Shown here one piece after another: positions 10,612 to 18,253 of a stretch of 64,000 nucleotides of DNA. Made by a program: the position numbers and the translations under genes. This DNA comes from Chloroflexota bacterium. Lineage in GTDB: Bacteria > Chloroflexota > Anaerolineae > Caldilineales > Caldilineaceae. Where the stretch lies: contig BOKO01000027.1 in NCBI GenBank assembly GCA_016861025.1, forward strand, positions 18,596 to 82,595, read 5' to 3'. The notes under the pieces were generated by a model. The model was not told the DNA's origin. It did not search any database and saw nothing but the letters and a program-made list of their open reading frames with translations. Positions within the stretch are counted from its first letter, which is position 1. The number at the start of each line of letters is the position of its first letter.

Positions 10612-11511
10612 TGTCACGCACCACCCGATCAGAGAAGGCGACAGTGGGTCGTGAGCAGCGTGATTTTCGGCGGCGCGGGCAAAGCTGCTGGTGGCGTAGC
10701 AGTACTGACAGCCGAAGAGACACGAGTCGTACATGCCGATATCGCGGCTGAGCACACAGCCGCAGGCCTCGCGTTGACCGGGGTCTTTCTTGAGTTCGAG
10801 CCGCAATCTGAAGATGCGTTCGATCAGCTCGTCGTCTATGCATTTTCCTGGGCGCACGCCGTAGCCGGTCAAATCGATTTCCTCGGCGCAGCTCACGATC
10901 TCCATCCCGCAGCGCGTTGCAGTTTCGACCAGATTGCACATCAGTTCATCGAAACCGGTGATCTGCTCCGGCGTCTGGTCGGGGATTGTCACACCATGGG
11001 CAGCCAGGGCACGCAGCCTGTGCTCCGCCTTGCGATAGATATCGAGGATGCTGATCACCGAGCGTGTCGTGTAACCTTGTAACTGCGCCGCGATCCACGC
11101 GTAACGCTTCTGGTGAAATTCGGCATCGGTAAGCGAACTGAGCACGATCGGATCATAGCGCCAGATGACGCGTTCTGACCCGATGCGAGCCGACAATGTG
11201 CGGAAGGTCTCAATCGCGGCTTCCACCGGTGGTGTGCGTGCGTCGAGCTGGCGTGGGTTGTCGAGAATCGTGTACTGGAAGTAGTAATGATAGCCACGTG
11301 CGTCGAGTTCATCCAGCGACGCCAACAGCGGGCGTGGGTTGCGCGTCCAAAAGACGATGACATCTACATCATGCGGCGCCAGCGAAATGCGGCTGACCTG
11401 ATTGCGGTTGAACGGATTGGGCACGGTGCAGAAGCCGGCGCGCACACGGTTCATGAACCATGCGGCGTAAAACGCAGGAATATCGGTGCGGCGGCTGGCG
11501 CTGATAATCAT
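10606..11511 (-). CDS. DUF1848 family protein with C-terminal cysteine cluster
   Basis: About 301 residues. The N-terminus MIISASRRTDIPAFYAAWF is the DUF1848 hallmark, followed by VIVFWTRNP and a TIM-barrel-like layout (FQYTILD, RVIWRYDPIVLS). The C-terminus holds CGCVLSRDIGMYDSC followed by CQYCYA, a cluster able to hold an Fe-S centre. The family is loosely related to radical-SAM/SPL-type enzymes, but the biochemical role is unproven. The ATG at 11511 is chosen over an upstream TTG because the conserved family start begins there. It appears to be a single-gene unit. Confidence 0.85.
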   Translation of the reverse strand: MIISASRRTDIPAFYAAWFMNRVRAGFCTVPNPFNRNQVSRISLAPHDVDVIVFWTRNPRPLLASLDELDARGYHYYFQYTILDNPRQLDARTPPVEAAIETFRTLSARIGSERVIWRYDPIVLSSLTDAEFHQKRYAWIAAQLQGYTTRSVISILDIYRKAEHRLRALAAHGVTIPDQTPEQITGFDELMCNLVETATRCGMEIVSCAEEIDLTGYGVRPGKCIDDELIERIFRLRLELKKDPGQREACGCVLSRDIGMYDSCLFGCQYCYATSSFARAAENHAAHDPLSPSLIGWCVTQ

Positions 11512-11562
11512 GAGCGATGTCGGCAGGTAGTTCCCCAAACGTATTGAAAGCGAGTTTTTGAG

Positions 11563-11619
11563 AGAAGTGTATCACAACAACGGTCTTCGGCGATTGAAGT
11601 CCGCTGTTGTGATACTTCT
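11563..11619. terminator. Strong hairpin between flavodoxin and DUF1848 genes
   Basis: AGAAGTGTATCACAACA (from 11563) pairs with TGTTGTGATACTTCT (ending 11619) with a two-base bulge, and the stem continues through CGG/CCG and an inner CTTC/GAAG. It lies just beyond the stop of the flavodoxin gene (minus strand). The T-run is weak, so it is a terminator candidate or a repeat hairpin. Confidence 0.5.
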
Positions 11620-11625
11620 GGTCTT

Positions 11626-12279
11626 TCACGCCAACTGCGGCGTCAGTTGATCCGCCCACCGTTTGATTGCTTCCCAGTCGCGCTTGTCCTCGTCCTGCGC
11701 GCCCATCATTTTGGAGATCATGCGGTCGAGGAAGGAGAGCTTGCCCAGCTCCATCTTACCGGCGAAGAACGCCTCAGCGTCCGGCTGCACGATGGCATGG
11801 ATCGGCGCAACGTAGGCGGCGCGGTTGGTCTTGCTCTCCTCGCTGTCGTCGGTGTTGAGCATGTGCACCGTGAAGAAGGCAGTCGGCGCGGCCTGCAATG
11901 CGGCGGCATTCACCTCGACGAATTGCTTCGCCTCGCCCAGCCAACTGCCCATACGGATGGCGCTGCCGACCACAAAGGCATCGTACTCCGACACATCCTT
12001 GACTTCGCGGACGCGGCGCACATCCACCGTCAGTCCCTGCGCACACAACTCCTGTGCGATGGCTTGCGCCACTTCACCGGTCGAACCAGCCTTGCTGGCA
12101 TACGCTACGAGCACTTTGCTCATGGTTGGTCTCCTTCCACATTCTGCGTGGATAAAATTGATTCGTGGCGTTTGCGTTGCGCCGACGGTCACACCGCTGC
12201 ACAACAACAAACCCGTCGTCATTGTTGCGCCGGCTGCAATTAAGACGCTTCGCCGGCTCACTGTTCGCTTGTCACTCAT
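11626..12279 (-). CDS. Flavodoxin-domain protein with N-terminal twin-arginine signal and internal second start
   Basis: The full form is about 217 residues. A twin-arginine leader (SRRSVLIAAGATMTTGLLL) and a short linker ending TPRINFIHAECG are followed by a flavodoxin domain: VLVAYASKAGSTGEVAQAIA is the FMN-phosphate loop, then DAFVVGSAIRMGSW and TAFFTVHMLNTDD. It resembles HemG-like flavodoxins. The first ATG pair has GAGG upstream. An internal ATG at 12123 (MSKVLVAYAS), with AAGGAGA six bases before it, would make a 165-residue cytosolic flavodoxin lacking the leader. Both forms look translatable. Partner redox enzymes are not evident nearby. Confidence 0.85.
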   Translation of the reverse strand: MSDKRTVSRRSVLIAAGATMTTGLLLCSGVTVGATQTPRINFIHAECGRRPTMSKVLVAYASKAGSTGEVAQAIAQELCAQGLTVDVRRVREVKDVSEYDAFVVGSAIRMGSWLGEAKQFVEVNAAALQAAPTAFFTVHMLNTDDSEESKTNRAAYVAPIHAIVQPDAEAFFAGKMELGKLSFLDRMISKMMGAQDEDKRDWEAIKRWADQLTPQLA

Positions 12280-12410
12280 CATCCGCCTCGTTCATCGAAA
12301 ACAATATCACCCGACTGTAGTGATTCAGATGCGACGCACTGGTGTAAAGGCGTTTGGGGGCGCCAATCCAGCTTATGCCAGTACGCCGCACCTGAAGCGT
12401 TTCCCTCAAT

Positions 12411-13328
12411 CTATGCCTGCGTATGAACCGGACGTCGCCCTTGCATCGGCGTGGCGGCAGCCTGTCCTGGCGCAGCGCGTAGGAGCACAACCGCCACCCA
12501 CACATTGATCGCGCCAAGCACCAGAAACCCACCGATCGGCCCGACAATCTGCGGGATGGTGAACGAAATCCCATCCATCACTTGAAAGACCGTCATCGCT
12601 GCAATTGATGGCCCGACGAAAAAGAGCAGCGCCACCACCGGAATCGCAAAGAGCAGCCCGCGCAGGTCGCGGCGCAAGAAGAACACGCCAGCCACAAAAC
12701 ACGCCGGTGCAATCGTCGCCAGATCGAGCGCCTCGGTCACCATCGTCGTGCTGTGATAGAGCAGCGCCGGCGCGTGACCCGCCAGAAACGCGCTGATCAG
12801 CGGCTCGATCCAGACAAAGCTGGTCAATAGCCCGCACGCCAGCAGAAACGCACCAATGCGTCGATATGGTAGGTCAGCAGCAAAGCGCAGCGTCAACGGC
12901 TGCAGCGCAAAGAGCAGCAGCAGCCAGGCATAAAAACTGCACCCGAAGATCGCCACATAGACCAGGAAAAGCGCATTGTAGGCTGCACCCAGCGCCAGCG
13001 ATGCATAGACATAAAGGAAGTGCGTCAGCGCACCGAGCAACACCATCGCCCCACGCACAGAGCCGCGACGATAATGTAAGAGCGCAATCACCAGCACCGG
13101 CGTCGCCAGAAAGAGTGTGGTCACATCTCCGCCGCGGTTGGCGCCGCTCTTGAAGACAGAGTCATCGGCATAGATGCCGCGTGCGTAGATGTCCACCGTG
13201 TCGCCGCTTAGCGCCGTAAAGGTGTAGGGCGTCCCCTCCGTCTGCCAGAACAATCCAACGCCTGCAGCGACAATCCCAAGCGCCGCAGCTACAACCGACA
13301 GCCAGATTACAACCTTTGATACGTTCAC
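12411..13328 (-). CDS. Hypothetical multi-pass membrane protein
   Basis: About 305 residues with eight or nine hydrophobic helices and a small extracytoplasmic loop after helix 1 (GTPYTFTALSGDTVDIYARG). No transporter signature is recognised. I choose the GTG at 13328 because AAGGAG sits seven bases upstream and helix 1 then begins at once; an ATG 30 bases further up lies before the ribosome site. It follows the 77-residue gene on the same strand by 73 bases, and this pairing suggests a linked function. Family name not known to me with certainty. Confidence 0.7.
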   Translation of the reverse strand: MNVSKVVIWLSVVAAALGIVAAGVGLFWQTEGTPYTFTALSGDTVDIYARGIYADDSVFKSGANRGGDVTTLFLATPVLVIALLHYRRGSVRGAMVLLGALTHFLYVYASLALGAAYNALFLVYVAIFGCSFYAWLLLLFALQPLTLRFAADLPYRRIGAFLLACGLLTSFVWIEPLISAFLAGHAPALLYHSTTMVTEALDLATIAPACFVAGVFFLRRDLRGLLFAIPVVALLFFVGPSIAAMTVFQVMDGISFTIPQIVGPIGGFLVLGAINVWVAVVLLRAAPGQAAATPMQGRRPVHTQA

Positions 13329-13401
13329 AATGCTTCTCCTTGCAATACAATTCGCCATCGGCGAGGCGCTGCAACTCCGCCCCACAAACTTACGCTTTCT
13401 C

Positions 13402-13635
13402 TCAACTCACATCCTGCTCGACCGACAACAGCACAATCCCCAACCCGTGCAGATGACGCACCAACCCAACCAGCGCCGCCTGATCCACTACATCGCCCGA
13501 AAGTATGGCGACCGGTTGACCATTGGCGTCGGCGCCGTGTTCGATTTTCATCGGTCCGAACCATTCGGAAAGCGTATCGTCGACGCCGCCCTGAATGCGG
13601 ATTGTGTAGTGTGTCATCTGATCAGGGTGTGACAT
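13402..13635 (-). CDS. Small conserved-looking protein (77 aa)
   Basis: Begins at an ATG with a perfect AGGAGG ribosome site. It reads as one compact alpha/beta domain: HYTIRIQGGVDDTLSEWFG near the start and a C-terminal GDVVDQAALVGLVRHLHGLG that forms a helix followed by a final strand (IVLLSVEQDV). I have the impression that small proteins of this kind sit beside membrane-protein genes like the one downstream, but no function is known to me. It is too short for a catalytic assignment; a regulatory or binding role is possible. Confidence 0.7.
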   Translation of the reverse strand: MSHPDQMTHYTIRIQGGVDDTLSEWFGPMKIEHGADANGQPVAILSGDVVDQAALVGLVRHLHGLGIVLLSVEQDVS

Positions 13636-13719
13636 GTTTGTCCTCCTCAGCAATTTAATTCGCATCTTCCAGTTTGGCAGAGCGAGTCGGTGGTGTGATC
13701 ACATGAAGATGTAGTTGCA

Positions 13720-14003
13720 ATCGATGCATTCATGTAGTCCTGTGTCGGGCCAGTCTTGCCCTGGAGCAGGCGCCAGCCTTTAGCCGCACCTTTCACCCGA
13801 TCGGCGAGCGTCCACGTCAGCGCTAGGTGAACATTGCTGAGACGCGACTTTGTGGCGAGCCCATGCCGCCAGTGCAATTGACTGAAAAGAACGGTCGCTA
13901 CTATGTGCGCGATGGTCATCACCGCATCTCGGTGGCGCACGCATTAGGTGAGACGTTCATCGATGCTGAGGTGGTGCGGATTCAAATGGGAGAACTTCGG
14001 TGA
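13720..14003 (+). pseudogene. Decayed ParB-like (Srx/ParB-fold) gene, C-terminal part
   Basis: One reading frame ending with TGA at 14003 encodes RYYVRDGHHRISVAHALG followed by IDAEVVRI, the signature of the ParB/sulfiredoxin-like nuclease fold in stand-alone hypothetical proteins. Upstream, ETRLCGEPMPPVQL keeps the usual run-in to that domain. An in-frame TAG at 13824-13826 breaks the frame, and the preceding bases (about 13720-13823) still translate to family-like text (FSRTFHPI). No start codon or ribosome site remains. I read it as a gene remnant. Confidence 0.6.
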
Positions 14004-14025
14004 GGGGTCCCTTGCAGGGCCCGGC

Positions 14026-15558
14026 TCATCGCCCTTCGGCAACGCCAGCCATCAACAGGCCAATCTGCTCAGCCGTCGCCTGCTCGCGGGCAATGACGCC
14101 CATAATGCGCCCTTCGTAGATGACGACAATGCGATCGGACAGATTTAGAATCTCGTCCAAATCTTCAGAGATGAGCAGCGTCGCTGTGCCGCGTCTGCGC
14201 TGTTCGAGCAAACGTTGGTGGATGTACTCGGTGGCGCCGATATCTACGCCGCGCGTCGGCTGTGCAGCGACGAGCACCTTCGGGTCGCGCGAAAGCTCGC
14301 GCGCCAGGATCAGCTTCTGGATATTGCCGCCGGATAGGCTGCGCGTCGTCGTCTCGATCGAAGGCGTGCGGATGTTGAAGTCACGCACCAGGTCGCGGCT
14401 GCGGCTGGCAATCGCCCCAAAATTGAGGAAGACGCCGTTGCTCATCGGCGGGTGGTCGTAGTCCTGGAGCACCAGATTTTCGGCTACAGAAAACTCTTGC
14501 ACAATTCCGTCGTGCATGCGCTCCTCTGGAATGTAGCCAAGCCCGGCGTCGGTGCGACGCCCTGGCGTCCAACTGGTGACATCGACGCCGTCGAGCAGGA
14601 CGCGACCGCCAGTCGGCGCGCGCAAGCCAGCGATCACCTCCGCCAGCTCGCGCTGGCCGTTGCCTGAGACGCCAGCCACGCCCAGAATCTCGCCCGCATG
14701 AACTTCGAGCGTCACCCTGCGCAGCGCCGGCTGACCGATGACGCCGAGCGCATCGACGTCTTCCAGTACAAGTCGCGCAGCCCCTGGCGTCAACGCTGTG
14801 TGGGGTCGATCAAGCAGAACATCGCGGCCAACCATCATGCGCGCCAACATCGCGCGCGTTACACCCTGATTGGGCACGGTGTCGACCAGCCGCCCGCTGC
14901 GCAGCACGCTGATGCGATCGCTGATCGCCACGACTTCGTGCAGCTTGTGGCTGATGAAGATCAAAGCGCGTCCATCGCGCTTCATCTGGTTGAGCGTCGC
15001 AAAGAGATCGTCCACCTCCTGCGGTGTAAGCACCGCAGTTGGCTCGTCGAGGATCAACAGATCGGCGCCGCGATAGAGCGCCTTAACAATCTCAACGCGC
15101 TGGCGCTCGCCCACCGCCAGCGTCCACACCGGCGCCTTGGGGTTGATATGCAGCCCATACGCCTGCGAAAGCTGGCGAATCCTTGCCTCCACCTTGTCGA
15201 GGTCGAGCACAGGTCCGCGGCTCGATTTCAGCCCCAGCGCCACATTCTCGGTGACAGTCAGTTCATCCACCAACATAAAGTGCTGATGGATCATGCCGAT
15301 GCCGCGCGCGATGGCGTCGGTCGGCGAATGGATGGTGACCGATTTGCCGTCGATGCGAATTTCGCCGCCGTCGGGCTGATAGAGACCGTAGAGCACCTTC
15401 ATCAAGGTGGATTTGCCCGCGCCGTTTTCGCCCAACAGCGCGTGAATCTCGCCCGATTTCACGTCGAAGGTGACGCGGTCGTTCGCCAACACGCCGGGAA
15501 AGCGTTTGGTGATGTCGATCAGTTCAAGCGAGGCGATCTTGAGACGGCTGTTGTTCAT
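14026..15558 (-). CDS. Nucleoside-type ABC transporter ATP-binding protein (two ATPase domains)
   Basis: About 510 residues with tandem ABC domains, as in RbsA/YufO. The first has Walker A GENGAGKST and Walker B LLILDEPTAVLTP. The second has a degenerate P-loop region (GVSGNGQREL), signature SGGNIQ and VLVAAQPTRGVD. This pattern, one intact and one altered site, is normal for the family. The start ATG overlaps the TAA of the deaminase gene (TAATG), so translation is coupled; an ATG four codons earlier is possible. With the two permeases and the BMP lipoprotein it makes a complete nucleoside importer. Confidence 0.93.
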   Translation of the reverse strand: MNNSRLKIASLELIDITKRFPGVLANDRVTFDVKSGEIHALLGENGAGKSTLMKVLYGLYQPDGGEIRIDGKSVTIHSPTDAIARGIGMIHQHFMLVDELTVTENVALGLKSSRGPVLDLDKVEARIRQLSQAYGLHINPKAPVWTLAVGERQRVEIVKALYRGADLLILDEPTAVLTPQEVDDLFATLNQMKRDGRALIFISHKLHEVVAISDRISVLRSGRLVDTVPNQGVTRAMLARMMVGRDVLLDRPHTALTPGAARLVLEDVDALGVIGQPALRRVTLEVHAGEILGVAGVSGNGQRELAEVIAGLRAPTGGRVLLDGVDVTSWTPGRRTDAGLGYIPEERMHDGIVQEFSVAENLVLQDYDHPPMSNGVFLNFGAIASRSRDLVRDFNIRTPSIETTTRSLSGGNIQKLILARELSRDPKVLVAAQPTRGVDIGATEYIHQRLLEQRRRGTATLLISEDLDEILNLSDRIVVIYEGRIMGVIAREQATAEQIGLLMAGVAEGR

Positions 15559-16040
15559 TACTTCGTCCAAAACCCTTCGTGCACGGCGCGTGCTTCATCT
15601 TCCAGCAATGGCCCGATTACCTCAACCGGACGCACACAACGCGCAAAGACCTCACGGCAGGGCAACGCCATCGTCTCGTTGTCGGGATGTTCGCCGTCGC
15701 TGGTCAGCGCATACAGCCCTGCTTCGCTCAAGCCAAAGACGACGCGCCCGATGCCGCTCCAGTGAATCGCACCGGCGCACATCGCGCATGGTTCGGTGCT
15801 GGTGTAGAGCGTGCAGCGCTCCAGCACCGCGCGCTCGTAACGCCGGCATGCCATGCGCACCAGGTTCGTCTCGGCATGACCGGTGCAGTCATGCTCGGTG
15901 TTGACCGTGTTCTCCGCTTCTAGCAGCACCACGCCGTCGGCATCGACCAACAGCGCGCCGAAGGGATGGTTGCCCTTCTCCCGCGCCCGCCGCGCCACTG
16001 CGATTGCCGCCCGAAGGTGGGAAAGGTGTTGTTCGTTCAT
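15558..16040 (-). CDS. Zinc-dependent nucleoside/nucleobase deaminase (guanine/cytosine deaminase-like)
   Basis: A 160-residue member of the cytidine-deaminase fold. The zinc site is HAE (about residues 56-58, in GHAETNLVR) and PCAMC (about 84-88, STEPCAMCAGAIHW), with the Glu as proton shuttle. The PF(G)ALLVD strand and an active-site cap lie in the usual places. Length and motif spacing fit guanine deaminase or tRNA-adenosine-deaminase-like small enzymes. Its place inside a nucleoside importer operon argues for salvage of imported bases or nucleosides rather than tRNA editing. The stop overlaps the ATPase start. Confidence 0.88.
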   Translation of the reverse strand: MNEQHLSHLRAAIAVARRAREKGNHPFGALLVDADGVVLLEAENTVNTEHDCTGHAETNLVRMACRRYERAVLERCTLYTSTEPCAMCAGAIHWSGIGRVVFGLSEAGLYALTSDGEHPDNETMALPCREVFARCVRPVEVIGPLLEDEARAVHEGFWTK

Positions 16041-16060
16041 ATAGGCGAAGCAGGGATCAA

Positions 16061-16165
16061 GAGATTAAGAGATTACGGGATTAAGAGATTGGAGATTGGA
16101 GATTGGAGATTGAATACCTTCTGGCAAGGCAGATAATCTCCTAATCTCCAATCTCCTAATCTCCC
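16061..16165. repeat. Heptamer hairpin element (GGAGATT family), intergenic copy 1
   Basis: Tandem GAGATTA and GGAGATT units (16061-16112) face an inverted block of AATCTCC units (16131-16165) across a short unrelated loop. It fills the gap between the BMP lipoprotein and deaminase genes and could fold into a long stem in their shared mRNA. Confidence 0.8.
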
Positions 16166-16174
16166 ACTCTTTTC

Positions 16175-17224
16175 CTACCGCGGCTCTACCACGATCGTGA
16201 TCGACCCGTCTGCCAGACCGGCTTCGGCGGCTTTGGCGGCTTCGACGGCTTCGGCGGGCAGTGCATCGCTGTAGATCGTGCGGATGCCGCCGTTGGCGTA
16301 GGTCAGTTGCAGCACCTCGCCGCCCATCGTGCCCGCCTCACGCATGGCGATGATGTCGCGCAGCAACTGTGTCCAGTCGTAGATGGCGCTGGCGAGAACG
16401 ATCTCTGGCGCAGCGGTGCTCTGGTCGGCCTGAACGCCAAGCCACGGCACGCCATTTTCTTTGGCGACGCCGATCGCGCCGACAACCTGTTGCGCCGAGC
16501 CGGTCAACACATCGGCGCCGGCCCGAATGTGCGTATTGGCGGCTTCGGCAGCCAGCGCAGTGTCGCCAAACGAACCGGTGAAGGAGACGTTGACCTTGAC
16601 ATCCGGATCGGTCGCCTTGACGCCTGCCAGGAAACCATCGACGTGCAGCTTGGCGTCGCCCGCATCGACGGGGCCAACCAGCCCGATGATTTTGGACTTG
16701 GTCAGTTTGGCGGCCAGTACACCGGTGACATAGCCAGCCTGGTCGCCGCGCGGTTCATAGGCGAAGATGTTCTCGATGCCCTGGTCTTTGCCGGTGCGCG
16801 TCGTCGTGCCCCAGGCGAAGCTGACATCAGGGAAGTCGGGCGCAATGTCCATCAGCGAATCGCCATATTGTGCGCCATGGGCGATGACCAGATTGTAGCC
16901 GCTCGACGCATAGTCACGGATCGCAGCGGCGGCGTCCGGCACGTTGAACATGTTTTCGGAGTAGGCGATTTCCAGTTTGTCGGCGCCCAGCTCATCTTGC
17001 AGTTCTTTCAGGCTGACATACATTGACTGGCTCCACGAGATATCGTTGATCGTGCTCGGCATCAGCAATGCAACGCGGATCGGACCGGCGGATTCAGCCT
17101 CGGCAGCCGCTTCGGTCGCCGCCGCCTGACCGCCGCCCGCCGGCGCCGCCACCGGCGCTGCACACGCCGCCAGGATCAAACCGACAATCAACACCAAGAT
17201 CAATCCCCAAGAAACCTTACGCAT
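16175..17224 (-). CDS. BMP-family nucleoside-binding lipoprotein
   Basis: A 349-residue solute-binding protein of the basic-membrane-protein (PnrA/YufN) family. The start ATG follows a perfect AGGAGG. The signal peptide ends with LILAAC, followed by an Ala/Gly linker. Family features include PSTINDISWSQSMYVSLKEL (about 75-94), VIAHGAQYGDSLMDIAPDFPD and IGLVGPVDAGDAKLHVDGFLAG. BMP proteins bind purine nucleosides in characterised examples, which matches the deaminase encoded next. The gene lies after the permeases and before the deaminase and ATPase on the minus strand, flanked on both sides by heptamer hairpins. Confidence 0.93.
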   Translation of the reverse strand: MRKVSWGLILVLIVGLILAACAAPVAAPAGGGQAAATEAAAEAESAGPIRVALLMPSTINDISWSQSMYVSLKELQDELGADKLEIAYSENMFNVPDAAAAIRDYASSGYNLVIAHGAQYGDSLMDIAPDFPDVSFAWGTTTRTGKDQGIENIFAYEPRGDQAGYVTGVLAAKLTKSKIIGLVGPVDAGDAKLHVDGFLAGVKATDPDVKVNVSFTGSFGDTALAAEAANTHIRAGADVLTGSAQQVVGAIGVAKENGVPWLGVQADQSTAAPEIVLASAIYDWTQLLRDIIAMREAGTMGGEVLQLTYANGGIRTIYSDALPAEAVEAAKAAEAGLADGSITIVVEPR

Positions 17225-17266
17225 CGTCCATCCTCCTGTTACTGAATTCGTAGAGAAGTATCCACC

Positions 17267-17318
17267 AATCTCCAATCTCTACTCTCCATTCGTCAGTGGA
17301 GAGTAGAGATCGGAGATT
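17267..17318. repeat. Heptamer hairpin element (GGAGATT family), intergenic copy 2
   Basis: A 22-base arm (17267-17288, beginning AATCTCCAATCTCTACTCTC) and its inverted copy (17297-17318) differ at one position and enclose an 8-base loop. It lies between permease and BMP genes, three bases from the permease stop. Confidence 0.85.
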
Positions 17319-17320
17319 AC

Positions 17321-18253
17321 TCACTCACCACGTTCATACGGCTTGGTCAACGCAGCAGGCTGGCGAATGCGCTGACCACCGACCGCCAGCACGACGATCG
17401 TGAGCAGATACGGCATCATCACCGCCAGGTCCGAAGGGATCGGCACACCGAGCACCTGCATCCACAGTTGCAGCGCGTTCACCGTGCTGAAGAGCAGCGC
17501 GCCGATCAACACGCCAAGCGGTCGCCAGCCGCCAAAATAGACCAGCGCCACTGCGATGAAGCCGAGGCCGTTTGTCATGTTCTCCTGGAAGATGTTGAGC
17601 AGCCCGATGCTCAGCGACGCGCCCGCAATGCCCGCCATGGCGCTGCCAAGCATCACCGTGCCGTAACGCACGGCGTTGACGCGCACGCCCAACGAATCGG
17701 CGGCTTCTGGATTCTGCCCCACGGCGCGAATTTTGAGGCCAAACGTTGTGCGATAGAGCACATACAAACTCACCGGAACAAGCAGGTAGGCGATATAGAC
17801 GAGGATGTTGTGCTCGAAGAAGATCGGCCCGATCACGGGGATGCTATTCAAGCCCGGCACTTTCCACGTCGAGAAGCCGGAGATGCCGATCGGCGAACCG
17901 ACCAACACCTTCAACAACAGGCTGCTTAGACCGACCCCAAAGAGCGTCAGGCCGATGCCGCTGATGCCCTGCTGCGCCTGCATCGTGACGCTGATCAGCG
18001 CCATCAACAACCCCATCAGCGCGCCGACGATGATTGCAGCCAGCACGCCCAGCCAGGGGTCGCCGCCAATATAGACCGTATAGTAGGCGGCGAACGCGCC
18101 CATCAACATCACGCCTTCGACGCCCAGGTTGAGCACGCCCGAACGTTGGCCGAACATCTCGCCCAACGCCGCGTAGAGATAGGGCGTCGCCAGCCGCACG
18201 CCGCTGTTGGCGATTCCAATCAAAGTGGCGACGCTCAAGAACTCGTGGAACAT
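17321..18253 (-). CDS. Nucleoside ABC transporter permease (YufQ-like)
   Basis: A 310-residue BPD_transp_2 permease, essentially all hydrophobic helices, with the sub-family start GIANSGVRLATPYLYAALGE followed by GVLNLGVEGVMLMGAFAAYY (about 35-54), and the inner conserved loop GLKIRAVGQNPEAADSLGVRV (about 174-194). That loop contacts the ATPase. Its ATG overlaps the stop of the partner permease gene (TGATG). The two form the membrane channel of the importer. Ligand specificity comes from the BMP protein. Confidence 0.93.
   Translation of the reverse strand: MFHEFLSVATLIGIANSGVRLATPYLYAALGEMFGQRSGVLNLGVEGVMLMGAFAAYYTVYIGGDPWLGVLAAIIVGALMGLLMALISVTMQAQQGISGIGLTLFGVGLSSLLLKVLVGSPIGISGFSTWKVPGLNSIPVIGPIFFEHNILVYIAYLLVPVSLYVLYRTTFGLKIRAVGQNPEAADSLGVRVNAVRYGTVMLGSAMAGIAGASLSIGLLNIFQENMTNGLGFIAVALVYFGGWRPLGVLIGALLFSTVNALQLWMQVLGVPIPSDLAVMMPYLLTIVVLAVGGQRIRQPAALTKPYERGE

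Noticed and set aside
13647..13940. A 97-codon minus-strand frame in the gap before the small 77-aa gene
   Set aside because: It is opposite the decayed ParB-like sequence and has no homology-like features or ribosome site.
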